From Neotamlana nanhaiensis (GTDB lineage Bacteria > Bacteroidota > Bacteroidia > Flavobacteriales > Flavobacteriaceae), in contig NZ_JTDV01000001.1 in the NCBI RefSeq assembly GCF_000943555.1, positions 806,001-870,000 of the forward strand: 64,000 nt of DNA, read 5' to 3'. Shown one piece after another: positions 8,921-18,246 of this stretch. Numbering within the stretch: position 1 is the stretch's first letter; each line of letters begins with the position of its first letter. Made by a program: the position numbers and the translations under genes. The notes under the pieces were generated by a model that ran no database searches, was not told the DNA's origin, and was given only the letters and a program-made list of their open reading frames with translations.

Positions 8921-10219
8921 ATGCACTCCAAAAACCAGACATTTTTTTTCTTTTTTAGCATCCTACTTTCTCTAGGATTAAGCGCTCAAAACGCAACGAC
9001 TAAACAGTTTTTCTTCGGAAAAAAAACCAACACCACAGGCACAAGTATTAACAATGTAAACAAATACACTGATGCTATTGGCTACGGATTTGATTACGAC
9101 ACCGCTGAAAAAATAGCTTTCAAAAAAAATTACTTAAAAGCTGAAGGATCGGTTTATTTTTCGGTAAAACTTCCTGAAGGCAATTATAAAATTGAAGTTG
9201 TTTTAGGCGGAAAACCATGTTCTACAACAACTATAAAAGCAGAATCGAGGCGTTTAATGCTTCAAGAATTAGCCCTAGATAAAAAGGAAACCAGCACACA
9301 AACCTTTACCGTAAACGTTAGAACTCCTAAAATTAACGAGGATAGAAGCATAAAAGTTAAAAGCAGAGACAAACATCAACTTAACTGGGACAATAAATTA
9401 ACTCTAGAATTTTTAGGAACACCGGTAATTCAAAGTATAAAAATTGAACCTGCCGATGTTACCACAGTATTTTTAGCTGGCGATAGCACGGTAACCGACC
9501 AAGATGTTGAGCCTTGGGCTTCATGGGGGCAATTTATTACCAACTACTTTAACGATAATATTGCCATTGCAAATTACGCCGAATCTGGTTCTTCTTTACC
9601 TGCGTTTAAAGGCGCGCTTCGTTTAGAAAAGATATTATCGGTTATGAAACCAAACGATTATTTAATTGTTGAATTTGGCCACAACGACGAAAAAATTAAA
9701 GGTGAAGGCAATGGCGCTTGGGGGCTTTATAGCAATCTTCTAAAAGAATACATCACAGCATTTAGAGATCAAGGTGGTAAAGTCATTTTATCAACACCAA
9801 CCGAAAGACGTCACTTTGATAGCGACGGTAACCTAAAACGTACACACGGCGATTTTCCTGCTGCTATGAAAAAAGTGGCAGAAGAATTGAATGTTCCTCT
9901 TATCGATTTAACCGAAAAAACACGCTTAATGTACCAAAGTTGGGGTGTAAACGACTCCAAATATGCTTTTGTACATTATCCTGAAAACACGTTTCCTAAT
10001 CAAACAAAAAAATTAGAAGACAATACGCATTTTAATGGTTTTGGCGCTAACGAAATCGCAAAAGCTGTAGCCACAGGTATACAAGGATTAAACTTAGATT
10101 TATCAAAATATTTAAAAACAAGCTTACTAAACTATAACCCGAAACATCCAAACAAATTCAAGGATTGGACGCTCCCTATGAGCACCCGATTCGAAATCAC
10201 AAAACCAGACGGTAATTAA
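8921..10219 (+). CDS. CE12 rhamnogalacturonan acetylesterase-type SGNH hydrolase
   Basis: This 432-residue protein has a signal peptide ending near LSAQ. An N-terminal beta-sandwich (about 30-175) precedes an SGNH esterase domain. The nucleophile motif is GDST (Ser189), the oxyanion-hole block is FGHND (253-256) and the catalytic pair is in DNTH (Asp367, His370). This is the CE12 pattern. In that family the reaction is removal of acetyl groups from the galacturonate of rhamnogalacturonan, which opens the backbone to lyases and hydrolases. It is first in a plus-strand operon and GH2 starts 8 bp after its stop. Confidence 0.87.
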   Translation: MHSKNQTFFFFFSILLSLGLSAQNATTKQFFFGKKTNTTGTSINNVNKYTDAIGYGFDYDTAEKIAFKKNYLKAEGSVYFSVKLPEGNYKIEVVLGGKPCSTTTIKAESRRLMLQELALDKKETSTQTFTVNVRTPKINEDRSIKVKSRDKHQLNWDNKLTLEFLGTPVIQSIKIEPADVTTVFLAGDSTVTDQDVEPWASWGQFITNYFNDNIAIANYAESGSSLPAFKGALRLEKILSVMKPNDYLIVEFGHNDEKIKGEGNGAWGLYSNLLKEYITAFRDQGGKVILSTPTERRHFDSDGNLKRTHGDFPAAMKKVAEELNVPLIDLTEKTRLMYQSWGVNDSKYAFVHYPENTFPNQTKKLEDNTHFNGFGANEIAKAVATGIQGLNLDLSKYLKTSLLNYNPKHPNKFKDWTLPMSTRFEITKPDGN

Positions 10220-10227
10220 TTATTTTT

Positions 10228-13089
10228 ATGAGACAAAATACCACTAAAAATCTACTAAAATTATCATTTTTTTTACTTTTTTATGCTGTAGTATCCGCTC
10301 AGGAAACCAAAAAAGTATATCTATCGGGAATAGATTTTAAAAATCCTGTACCATGGGAATTTATGTGTACAGACGGCAACAACAGTAACACATGGAGTAC
10401 CATTAACGTGCCATCAAACTGGGAACTTGAAGGCTTTGGCGAATACACCTACGGGCGTTGGTACAAAGAGTTAAACCAGAAAGAACCGAGTAAAGAAGAA
10501 GGTTTCTACAAATATACGTTTAACGTACCAGAAAGCTACAAAGGACAAAACGTAACCATTGTTTTTGGTGCTGCCATGACCGACACTGAAGTGAAAATTA
10601 ACGGTAAATTGGCTGGCGAGATTCACCAAGGTGGATTTTATGAATTCCGATATGATATTTCATCATTATTAAAATATGGAGAAGATAACCTGCTTGAAGT
10701 TCATGTTTCGAAACACTCAAGCAATAACAGCGTTAATGCGGCCGAACGTAAAACCGACTGGTGGCTTTTTGGAGGGATTTATCGTCCGGTTTGGTTAGAG
10801 GTTTCTCCTAAAACATTCATTGAGCATGTAGCTGTTGATGCCAAAATGGATGGTACTTTAACTGCCGATTTAAACATTGAAAACCCGCAAAAAAACACGG
10901 TAATTGAAGCTAACATTTCACCAATTGGAAGCGACGAAACTTTTAAAACCGTCATTATTTCGCTTAACAAAAAATCCAACAAACAGCGTATTACCGCAAA
11001 CTGGAAAGATGTTAAAACTTGGGATCCTGAATCGCCAAACCTTTACAATTTAACCCTTACCTTAAAAAACAAAAAAGGAACGATTCTCCATAGCAAAACC
11101 ACAACAATTGGTTTTAGAACGTTGGAATTCCTTAAAAAAGATGGTATTTACCTTAATGGTAAAAAAATAGTAATGAAAGGGATTAACCGTCATTCTATTT
11201 GGCCAGAATCTGGTAGAAGCACCAGTAAAGACATCAGTATTTTAGATGTGAATTTAATAAAAGACATGAACATGAACGCGGTTCGTTTTCATTATCCAGT
11301 CGATACGCATTTCTTAAATGTATGTGATTCCTTGGGGCTTTTTGTACTTAACGAAGTTGCAGGTTGGCAAAATGGCTACGACACCAAAGTTGGAGAAAAA
11401 ATTATAAAAGAAACCATTCAACGTGATGTTAACCATCCATCTGTAATTATCTGGGATCATGGTAACGAAGGTGGTTGGAACTACGAAAACGATTATTTAT
11501 TCGAGAAATACGATCCGCAAAATAGAATTGTTATTCACCCGTGGTCCGATTTTAATGGTTGGGACACGCACCACTACCCGACTTATTTAACGGGTATGCA
11601 TCGTTTTAATAATGGTGAAAATGTATTTTTCCCAACGGAATTTATGCACGGTACTTACGATAACGGTATTGGCGCTGGTTTAGAAGATTTCTGGACGCGC
11701 TACAAACAGAGTCCGTTATTTGCTGGCGGATTTATTTGGGCACTTTTAGATGAAGCCGTTTTACGCACCGATTGGACTGGTGAAGAAAAATACGACTCTA
11801 AAGGAAACCTCGCTGCCGATGGCGTTTTAGGGCCTCATCGCGAAAAAGAAGGAAGCTTTTTTACAGTTAAGGAAGTATGGTCGCCAATTCAGTTTAAACC
11901 TAAAATGATTACTTCAACTTTTGATGGTACATTTTTAATTAGCAACGAATATATTTTTACCGATTTAAACACCTGTAAACTTGAATATCGTGTTTTAAAA
12001 ACTGATGCCGATGCTATCTATACTAATAATTCAACATCGGTAATTGCATCAAAAAATATTGATATCAAAAGCATTAAACCTGGAGAAACACAAACCATTA
12101 GTTTTGATGTTCCAGATAACTTTTTTGATGGCGATTGGTTAGAAATCACAGCTACCGATAAACACGGTAGAGAAATTTACACATGGTCGTGGCCTATACA
12201 CCGTGCGCCTTATTTTGCCGATAAATTTATTGCAAAAGACACCAATAAACAAAAAGCAACCGCTACCAAAACGGAATCTACTGTAGTCTTAGAAAGTAGT
12301 TCTGTTTCGGTAAAATTAAACACCAAAACAGGAGAAATAATTAGCATCTCCAACAGCGAAGGCAATGTACCGTTTAACAATGGTCCAAAACCTATTGGTA
12401 TGAAAGCTGAAGTTGAAAAAGTAAGTCTTACAAACACCAACGATGCTGCCATTTGTAAAATTGATTATAACGGTGGAATTGATTCGGCGACTTGGACACT
12501 CTTTAACGATGGACGTTTAAAATTACATCTTATTTTACTGAAAAATGCAGGACGAAATAGCGGGTTTGATGGTGCATTTTTTGAAGGTGCTATTGATAAA
12601 TTTGGTGTAACCTTCGATTTTCCTGAAGCAGGCGTAGAAAGCTTCAAATGGATTGGTAACGGGCCATATCACGTTTGGAAAAACCGAATTAAAGGAACCG
12701 AATTAGGACTTTGGGAGAAAGACTACAACCAAACTATTACAGGTGAAAGTTTTGAAAACTTAGTATATCCAGAATTTAAAGGCTATCACGCGAACTTTTT
12801 GGCAGGTAATTTAAAAACATCAAAAACCGATGTAAAATTCTTTAGTGAATCTGATAAATTATTCTTTAGATTATTCACACCAGATTTACCTAAAAAAGCA
12901 GTTTCTAAAACGTTTCCTCAGCCAGAATTTCCAGAAGGCAACATTTCATTTTTATATGAAATTCCGGGTATGCGCGCCTTTAAACCTTTAGAGCACCAAG
13001 GTCCGGAAAGTCAACCAACCAACATCAGAATTAAAAGTGGCGACGACGGTATACCAATGACGCTTTGGTTCGACTTCAGAAATAACTAA
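10228..13089 (+). CDS. GH2 beta-galactosidase-like enzyme
   Basis: This 953-residue protein has a signal peptide ending in VVSAQ. The GH2 layout is complete: a sugar-binding jelly roll (about 40-195, with WWLFGGIYRPVWLE), an immunoglobulin-like domain, a TIM barrel (about 300-590) and a C-terminal supersandwich like the small chain of LacZ-type enzymes (about 690-950). The acid/base glutamate is E414 in DHGNEGG and the probable nucleophile is E471 in FFPTEFMHG. Periplasmic release of beta-linked galactose, or of a related sugar, from pectin side chains is the likely role. It sits between two CE12 genes (8 and 24 bp gaps) in one operon. It is not the close relative of the GH2 tail relic at 14724. 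Confidence 0.88.
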   Translation: MRQNTTKNLLKLSFFLLFYAVVSAQETKKVYLSGIDFKNPVPWEFMCTDGNNSNTWSTINVPSNWELEGFGEYTYGRWYKELNQKEPSKEEGFYKYTFNVPESYKGQNVTIVFGAAMTDTEVKINGKLAGEIHQGGFYEFRYDISSLLKYGEDNLLEVHVSKHSSNNSVNAAERKTDWWLFGGIYRPVWLEVSPKTFIEHVAVDAKMDGTLTADLNIENPQKNTVIEANISPIGSDETFKTVIISLNKKSNKQRITANWKDVKTWDPESPNLYNLTLTLKNKKGTILHSKTTTIGFRTLEFLKKDGIYLNGKKIVMKGINRHSIWPESGRSTSKDISILDVNLIKDMNMNAVRFHYPVDTHFLNVCDSLGLFVLNEVAGWQNGYDTKVGEKIIKETIQRDVNHPSVIIWDHGNEGGWNYENDYLFEKYDPQNRIVIHPWSDFNGWDTHHYPTYLTGMHRFNNGENVFFPTEFMHGTYDNGIGAGLEDFWTRYKQSPLFAGGFIWALLDEAVLRTDWTGEEKYDSKGNLAADGVLGPHREKEGSFFTVKEVWSPIQFKPKMITSTFDGTFLISNEYIFTDLNTCKLEYRVLKTDADAIYTNNSTSVIASKNIDIKSIKPGETQTISFDVPDNFFDGDWLEITATDKHGREIYTWSWPIHRAPYFADKFIAKDTNKQKATATKTESTVVLESSSVSVKLNTKTGEIISISNSEGNVPFNNGPKPIGMKAEVEKVSLTNTNDAAICKIDYNGGIDSATWTLFNDGRLKLHLILLKNAGRNSGFDGAFFEGAIDKFGVTFDFPEAGVESFKWIGNGPYHVWKNRIKGTELGLWEKDYNQTITGESFENLVYPEFKGYHANFLAGNLKTSKTDVKFFSESDKLFFRLFTPDLPKKAVSKTFPQPEFPEGNISFLYEIPGMRAFKPLEHQGPESQPTNIRIKSGDDGIPMTLWFDFRNN

Positions 13090-13113
13090 TCATCATCATC
13101 AAAAAAACTTAAA

Positions 13114-14616
13114 ATGAAATCTTTATATATTCTTTTCACGGCATGTTTACTAACATTATGCTCGTGCAATTCTCAAAAACAACAAATAAAACCAACTATT
13201 TATACGGTTGGCGATTCTACCGTTAAAAATGGTCGTGGCGATGGCGGCGGCGGTCTTTGGGGCTGGGGCGATTTTCTTGGTCAGTTTTTAGATAGCATCA
13301 AAGTCAACATTGAAAATCATGCCCTTGGCGGCACCAGTAGTCGTACTTATCAAAACTTAGGTTTGTGGGATACTGTAAATAATAAATTGAATAAAGGTGA
13401 TTATGTTTTAATTCAATTTGGACATAACGATAATGGCCCAATAAACGATAATCACAGAGCTCGCGGAACTATTAAAGGTATTGGAGACGAAACCGAGGAA
13501 ATCGACAACATCCTAACCAAAAAACACGAAATTGTACACAGTTACGGTTGGTACATCGAAAAAATTGTAAAAAATACGTTAGAAAAAGGTGGTATTCCAA
13601 TCATTATGTCTCCTATTCCGCGTAACGATTGGGAAGATGGCAATGTACCAAGAAACAACCAGTCTTACGGATTGTGGGCAAAACAAATTGCCGATAGAAA
13701 CAACATCACTTTTATCGATTTGAACGATAAAATGGCTTCAGAGCTTGAAAAACACGGCGAAGAAAATGTTACTGGCACATATTTTTATAAGCGCGACCAT
13801 ACGCATACTTCGGCTAAAGGAGCGGCTCTAGCAGCTTCAATAATTGTTGATGAACTTAAAAACACCTCTAATTCCATAAAAAATTATTTTGTTGAAAATC
13901 CAGAAATCAGCTTACCTAAAAAGAAAAACATCTTTTTAATAGGCGATTCTACTATGGCGAGCAGCAGCAACCCGAATACTATTGGTTGGGGCGTGCCGTT
14001 TCCGCAGTTTTGCGATACCATGCAAGTCAATGTTATCAATAAGGCTCGTGGCGGACGTAGCACCAGAACTTTCATGTACGAAGGTCTTTGGGATAGCGCT
14101 AAGGCGGAATTTGAAGCTGGTGATTACGTTATTATTCAGTTCGGACATAATGATGCCGGAAATATTGATAAGAAAAAATACCGCGGTTCTTTGAAAGGTA
14201 TTGGCGACGAAGTACAAGACGTGGTTCGTGATAGCATTACTGAAACAGTGCACACCTACGGTTGGTATTTAACCAAAATGATAAACGATACCAAAACCGC
14301 TGGTGCAACACCTATAATTTTAAGCTTAACGCCGCGTAATGAATGGCCAAATGGAAAAGCCGAAAGACGTACCGATAGCTACGTAAAATGGGCTAAAGAA
14401 GTTGCCGAAGCCGAAGATGTAATCTTTTTTGACATCAACGATATTGTTGCGACCAAATATGAAGAAATTGGTAAAGAAAACGTAAAACCGTTTTTTCCGC
14501 AAGATCACACACATACTAACATAGACGGTGCAACCTTTACCGCAAAAGCTGTAGCTGAAGTTTTAAAAAGTGATAAAAAACTAGGGATGCGTGGGTTTAT
14601 TTATTTGGAGGAATAA
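13114..14616 (+). CDS. Tandem double CE12-type esterase (two SGNH domains)
   Basis: This 500-residue lipoprotein (signal LLTLCSCNSQ) contains two full esterase domains. The first has GDST (Ser35), FGHND (103-106) and DHTH (228-231). The second has GDST (Ser279), FGHND (344-347) and DHTH (464-467). Both keep every catalytic residue and share long blocks such as KGIGDE and TYGWY/SYGWY, so the protein arose by duplication and fusion. The probable job is deacetylation of rhamnogalacturonan at two positions or on two substrates. It is last in the operon with the single CE12 and GH2, and a strong hairpin follows 46 bp downstream. Confidence 0.87.
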   Translation: MKSLYILFTACLLTLCSCNSQKQQIKPTIYTVGDSTVKNGRGDGGGGLWGWGDFLGQFLDSIKVNIENHALGGTSSRTYQNLGLWDTVNNKLNKGDYVLIQFGHNDNGPINDNHRARGTIKGIGDETEEIDNILTKKHEIVHSYGWYIEKIVKNTLEKGGIPIIMSPIPRNDWEDGNVPRNNQSYGLWAKQIADRNNITFIDLNDKMASELEKHGEENVTGTYFYKRDHTHTSAKGAALAASIIVDELKNTSNSIKNYFVENPEISLPKKKNIFLIGDSTMASSSNPNTIGWGVPFPQFCDTMQVNVINKARGGRSTRTFMYEGLWDSAKAEFEAGDYVIIQFGHNDAGNIDKKKYRGSLKGIGDEVQDVVRDSITETVHTYGWYLTKMINDTKTAGATPIILSLTPRNEWPNGKAERRTDSYVKWAKEVAEAEDVIFFDINDIVATKYEEIGKENVKPFFPQDHTHTNIDGATFTAKAVAEVLKSDKKLGMRGFIYLEE

Positions 14617-14662
14617 ATCATTCTCCTCATTCAAATTAAAACTATTTTCTGTAAACCTAAAA

Positions 14663-14700
14663 AAATGAGAGTTATGATATTAAATCCATAACTCTCATTT
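14663..14700 (+). terminator. Terminator hairpin after the CE12/GH2/CE12 operon
   Basis: The arms AAATGAGAGTTATG (14663-14676) and CATAACTCTCATTT (14687-14700) are perfect complements of 14 bp with a 10-base loop. An A-rich run precedes it and a short T-run follows, so it could act in both directions. Confidence 0.75.
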
Positions 14701-14723
14701 GTTTATAAACTGAATCAATAAAT

Positions 14724-14849
14724 TTATTCCACAGATTGTATCGTCACTTTTCCTGATTTTAAACCACTTCCTTTCACGCTTAATTCAATATCGCCTGCGG
14801 TTTTAGATGATTGCACGAGAACCACTAATTGCCCGCTAAAAAGTTTATT
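14724..14849 (-). pseudogene. 3' remnant of a second GH2 gene
   Basis: Read on the minus strand this encodes the last 38 residues and stop of a GH2 enzyme (KLFSGQLVVLVQ through to TIQSVE). It matches the 3' end of the intact GH2 gene at 32641 with 5 differences in 117 bp, counted by eye. All five differences are third-position and silent. Upstream of the leucine the similarity fades and stops appear within about 45 bp. It is a gene tail left after deletion of a GH2 paralogue, not a functional gene. Confidence 0.85.
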
Positions 14850-14914
14850 GTATAGTTTACAACACTCTTTTTAATAAAAAGTAAGCTACTTCTATTTTTT
14901 AAAAAATAGTCTAT

Positions 14915-14959
14915 CAGGATTGGACAGGATAGACTATTTATAAGAATTATCTATATTTA
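14915..14959 (+). promoter_or_regulatory. Regulon promoter element B, upstream of PL1
   Basis: 14915-14932 reads CAGGATTGGACAGGATAG, two nearly identical half-sites with a 10-bp period. Exactly 19 bp later the box TATATTTA occupies 14952-14959. The element is also flanked by a perfect inverted repeat (arms 14904-14915 and 14928-14939), unlike the other copies. The PL1 start lies 110 bp further on, which gives it the longest leader of the ten. Confidence 0.75.
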
Positions 14960-15069
14960 AAATATTGATTTTTCTTAAATCACCACTAATTTAAATAGAA
15001 ACTAAAATACTAGCTACTAAAAAAAAGAAATATTAGGTTTTAATACCACAAAACAATTATTCTAAACTT

Positions 15070-18069
15070 ATGAAACAATACTTTCAATTATTTGAAAACA
15101 AATTACAAGTGCATTTTAAAAGTATTTTTATTATGGCATTATCAATCTCCACGATAGTCCAAGGACAAACACTAGCATTTCCAGAAGCAACAGGTTTTGG
15201 AAAGTACACAACAGGAGCTAGAGGCCATATCAATCCAGAAATCTATTTGGTAACAAATTTAAACGATAGTGGCCCAGGATCGTTTCGAGATGCCATTAGT
15301 CAAGAAGGGCGTTTTATATTGTTTAAAGTTGGTGGCATTATAAATGTAGAATCAGACATGGTGATTCCCAAAAACACAACAATCGCTGGGCAAACTGCTC
15401 CAGGAGAAGGCATTGTATTATACGGGCAACGCGTCATGTTTTCTGGAGCAAGTAATACCATTGCCCGTTATTTAAGAATTCGTTTTGGTGGCGCAGCAAA
15501 AAACAAAGATGCTTCGGGAGCTTCAAACGGTGCAAATATGATTTTTGATCACATGACCTTCACTTGGGGAACAGATGAAGTATTCTCAATAAATTGGGAT
15601 AATAAAGGAACTAGCCCCGATAATATTACTATTCAAAACTCAATTATTGGTCACGGTTTACATAGACACAATCACTCGGCTGGTGGTCTTATGCAGCCTG
15701 CCGATGGTAAAATTAGCTTAATTGGCAATCTGTACATTAGCAATAAAACTCGTAACCCAAAGGTAAAAGGCATCAATGAGTTTGTGAATAATGTGGTTTA
15801 CAACTGGGGGAATTATGGAAATTCCTATGGTCATACAGAATCTGGAGACGCTTACATAATGGGAGGAGATTCTGCTGGAAATTCCAATGTAAATATTATC
15901 AATAATTATTTTATTAGTGGGCCACACACCGGAAACAGTGTTATTACACCTTTCAACAGAGGAAACTCTAACTTCCATCTTTATGGTTCGGGTAATTATT
16001 TTGACAGTAATAAGAATGGGGTATTAGATGGAAATTTAGTTTCTGAAGATTTAACAGGTTACCCAACAGGAGACGAGAACAGTTTGCAATCAGAGCCATA
16101 CGATTACCCTGTAAAGAATGCGCCCTTAACGGCTCAGCAAGCTTTTGAGAAAGTAGTATTGAATGTTGGTGCTTCTTACCCAAAAAGAGACCAAGTAGAC
16201 AGTTTGATGATTGCCGATTTATCCTCTAAAGGAACTGAAGCATTTTACGTTTACCGCGAAACAGATTTACCTTTTGAAAATGGAGGTATTGGTCATGTTT
16301 ACGGTGCTCCAGCCCCACAGGACTCTGATAACGATGGCATGCCAGACGATTGGGAAGACTTTAATAACTTAGATAAAAACGACCCTACCGATGCCTTAGC
16401 TGTAAGCACATCTAACTCACCATACTTAAACATTGAGGTGTATATTAATAGTATGATTAACGAAACACCTCCATACTTTATTATTCCACCTTCAAATGTA
16501 AATTTTACCAACGCAATATCGATTGAAACACCACCAAGTAGCTCTTTAACTGTAAACTGGAATGACAATTCAAATAACGAAAATAATTACGTTATTGAAC
16601 GTTCAGAAGATGGAAATTTATTTAGCATAGTTGCCCAAGTTGATGCTAATAAAACATCTTACAACGATTCCAATTTGGCACCTAACACGCAATATCACTA
16701 CCGCATTAAAGCTATTAAAACTAATGAATCATCAGTTTATAGTGCTGTAGCTTCTATAATTACTCCTGCAATTCCTTCAGCTCCCGACAAACCCATTTCA
16801 CCCTCTCCTACTAATGGTTTCAACTTTGTAGAATTGTTAGAAGGTAATTTAACTTTAAAATGGAATGGAAGCGAAAATACAGAACGCTTTGATATTTATT
16901 TTGGCGAACAACCATCAAGCCTTTTAAAGGTCTCAGAGGTAGCGTATTCTACCTTCCCATCGTTTCAAATTTTCGGATTAAATGCTGAAACTAATTATTA
17001 TTGGAGAATTGATGCTGTAAACGCTAAAGGGGTTGTAACTGGCGATGTTTGGGCTTTTAGAACCATTGCAGATATTCCTGCTGAAATGGTAGGTTACTGG
17101 TCTTTTAATGAATTTCCGCTTGACGGAGGAGAAATACTAGACGAATCTTCTTATGAAAATCATGGGGTCTTGGATGTGAATTATGACAATTCGAGTGTTA
17201 GGGTTTCTGGCAAAGAAAATAACGGATTAGATTTTTTAACGGCTCCTAACGAAACATTTATAGTAAATATTCCTAACCAAGACCAAATCTATTTAAACAA
17301 CAGTTCTTTTACTATATCTTTTTGGATGAAAGCCTCATCCAGCTTAATGCCCACAGGCTCGAACAGCGCTTACTTATTATGTAAGGGGTCTTTTTCTTTA
17401 AACGGCTCTACTGGATCAACAGGTAAGCGTTATAATATTGAGTTTAAAAATAGTGAGTTTCGTTTCGCTATTGATGACAATAACACCAAAAAAGAACTTT
17501 CAACTAGTGCTGTTCCGTTTTTTTCAGGAGATTGGAACCATGTTGTTGTGATGAGAGACATTGAAGCACATAAACTAAGAATATATAGTAATGGTAACTA
17601 CATAACCGATTTGGACGAGACTGGAGTTGGAGGCATTGGTGAAGTAAGCGACTTAATTCTTGGAAATATAGGTGAACTGGAATTGCTTAATGGTAGCGCT
17701 CCTGCCCCTTACCATGGTAAGCTGGACGAGCTCAAAATATTCAATTATGCTTTAAGCGAACAACAGGTTTCAAGTTTGTACCAAAATAACATTTTAAGCA
17801 ATACTAAATTTAGTTATAATGATAATATTAAAGTGTTTCCTAACCCTGTAAATAATACAATTAATATTAAAATAGATGCTTATAATGGAGCAAAACTATC
17901 TGTAGTTCTCAAAGATATCAATGGTAAAATCATTCTTAAAAAAAATCTTGAATTGATTGATGAAGGACATTTTATATTGAATACTACCAACAAAAAACTT
18001 TTAGGTATGTATATTTTAAATATTATTGGTAATAATTTAAATGAAAACATAAAAATTGTTATTAAATAG
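15070..18069 (+). CDS. Secreted PL1 pectate lyase with FN3, LamG-like and T9SS domains
   Basis: This 999-residue protein is the only one here with a clear type IX secretion tail (FPNPVNNTINIKI, about 919-999), so it should be exported to the surface or medium. After a long signal region ending near QGQ, the PL1 beta-helix (about 35-410) shows SGPGSFRDAIS, TIAGQTAPGEGI, HMTFTWGTDE and NKTRNPKVKGINEFVNNVVYN. A calcium-type linker DSDNDGMPDDWED follows at about 418. Then come one or two fibronectin-III domains (about 478-670) and a LamG/concanavalin-like domain (YWSFNEFPLDGG, about 673-890). It should cut polygalacturonate by beta-elimination, supplying unsaturated ends for PL22 and GH105. An internal start at 15133 is possible. 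Confidence 0.88.
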   Translation: MKQYFQLFENKLQVHFKSIFIMALSISTIVQGQTLAFPEATGFGKYTTGARGHINPEIYLVTNLNDSGPGSFRDAISQEGRFILFKVGGIINVESDMVIPKNTTIAGQTAPGEGIVLYGQRVMFSGASNTIARYLRIRFGGAAKNKDASGASNGANMIFDHMTFTWGTDEVFSINWDNKGTSPDNITIQNSIIGHGLHRHNHSAGGLMQPADGKISLIGNLYISNKTRNPKVKGINEFVNNVVYNWGNYGNSYGHTESGDAYIMGGDSAGNSNVNIINNYFISGPHTGNSVITPFNRGNSNFHLYGSGNYFDSNKNGVLDGNLVSEDLTGYPTGDENSLQSEPYDYPVKNAPLTAQQAFEKVVLNVGASYPKRDQVDSLMIADLSSKGTEAFYVYRETDLPFENGGIGHVYGAPAPQDSDNDGMPDDWEDFNNLDKNDPTDALAVSTSNSPYLNIEVYINSMINETPPYFIIPPSNVNFTNAISIETPPSSSLTVNWNDNSNNENNYVIERSEDGNLFSIVAQVDANKTSYNDSNLAPNTQYHYRIKAIKTNESSVYSAVASIITPAIPSAPDKPISPSPTNGFNFVELLEGNLTLKWNGSENTERFDIYFGEQPSSLLKVSEVAYSTFPSFQIFGLNAETNYYWRIDAVNAKGVVTGDVWAFRTIADIPAEMVGYWSFNEFPLDGGEILDESSYENHGVLDVNYDNSSVRVSGKENNGLDFLTAPNETFIVNIPNQDQIYLNNSSFTISFWMKASSSLMPTGSNSAYLLCKGSFSLNGSTGSTGKRYNIEFKNSEFRFAIDDNNTKKELSTSAVPFFSGDWNHVVVMRDIEAHKLRIYSNGNYITDLDETGVGGIGEVSDLILGNIGELELLNGSAPAPYHGKLDELKIFNYALSEQQVSSLYQNNILSNTKFSYNDNIKVFPNPVNNTINIKIDAYNGAKLSVVLKDINGKIILKKNLELIDEGHFILNTTNKKLLGMYILNIIGNNLNENIKIVIK

Positions 18070-18088
18070 TTTTTATTCTTAGAGTTTT

Positions 18089-18124
18089 AATAAACGAATT
18101 CTGTCTTTTCTGAATCCGTTTATT
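18089..18124 (+). terminator. Probable terminator after PL1
   Basis: AATAAACGAATTC (18089-18101) and GAATCCGTTTATT (18112-18124) pair at 12 of 13 positions with a 10-base loop and are followed by T-rich sequence, 20 bp after the PL1 stop. Confidence 0.55.
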
Positions 18125-18246
18125 TTATGTGTATGTTTATAATATGTCAAGAATCACTAAACTGTACGTAAACAATAAACCAAAACATATAACACTAATT
18201 ATTTTTTAATATTTAATTAGTTACTTTAACAATAACTTTACTTAAC

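Larger units (their letters stand above)
14617..15069. other. Intergenic gap of 453 bp with mixed relics and control sites
   Basis: The gap between the tandem CE12 gene and PL1 holds the terminator hairpin (14663-14700), the GH2 tail relic (14724-14849), a 12-bp inverted repeat around the regulon element (14904-14939) and a leader of about 100 bp before PL1. I see no intact gene in it. Confidence 0.8.
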
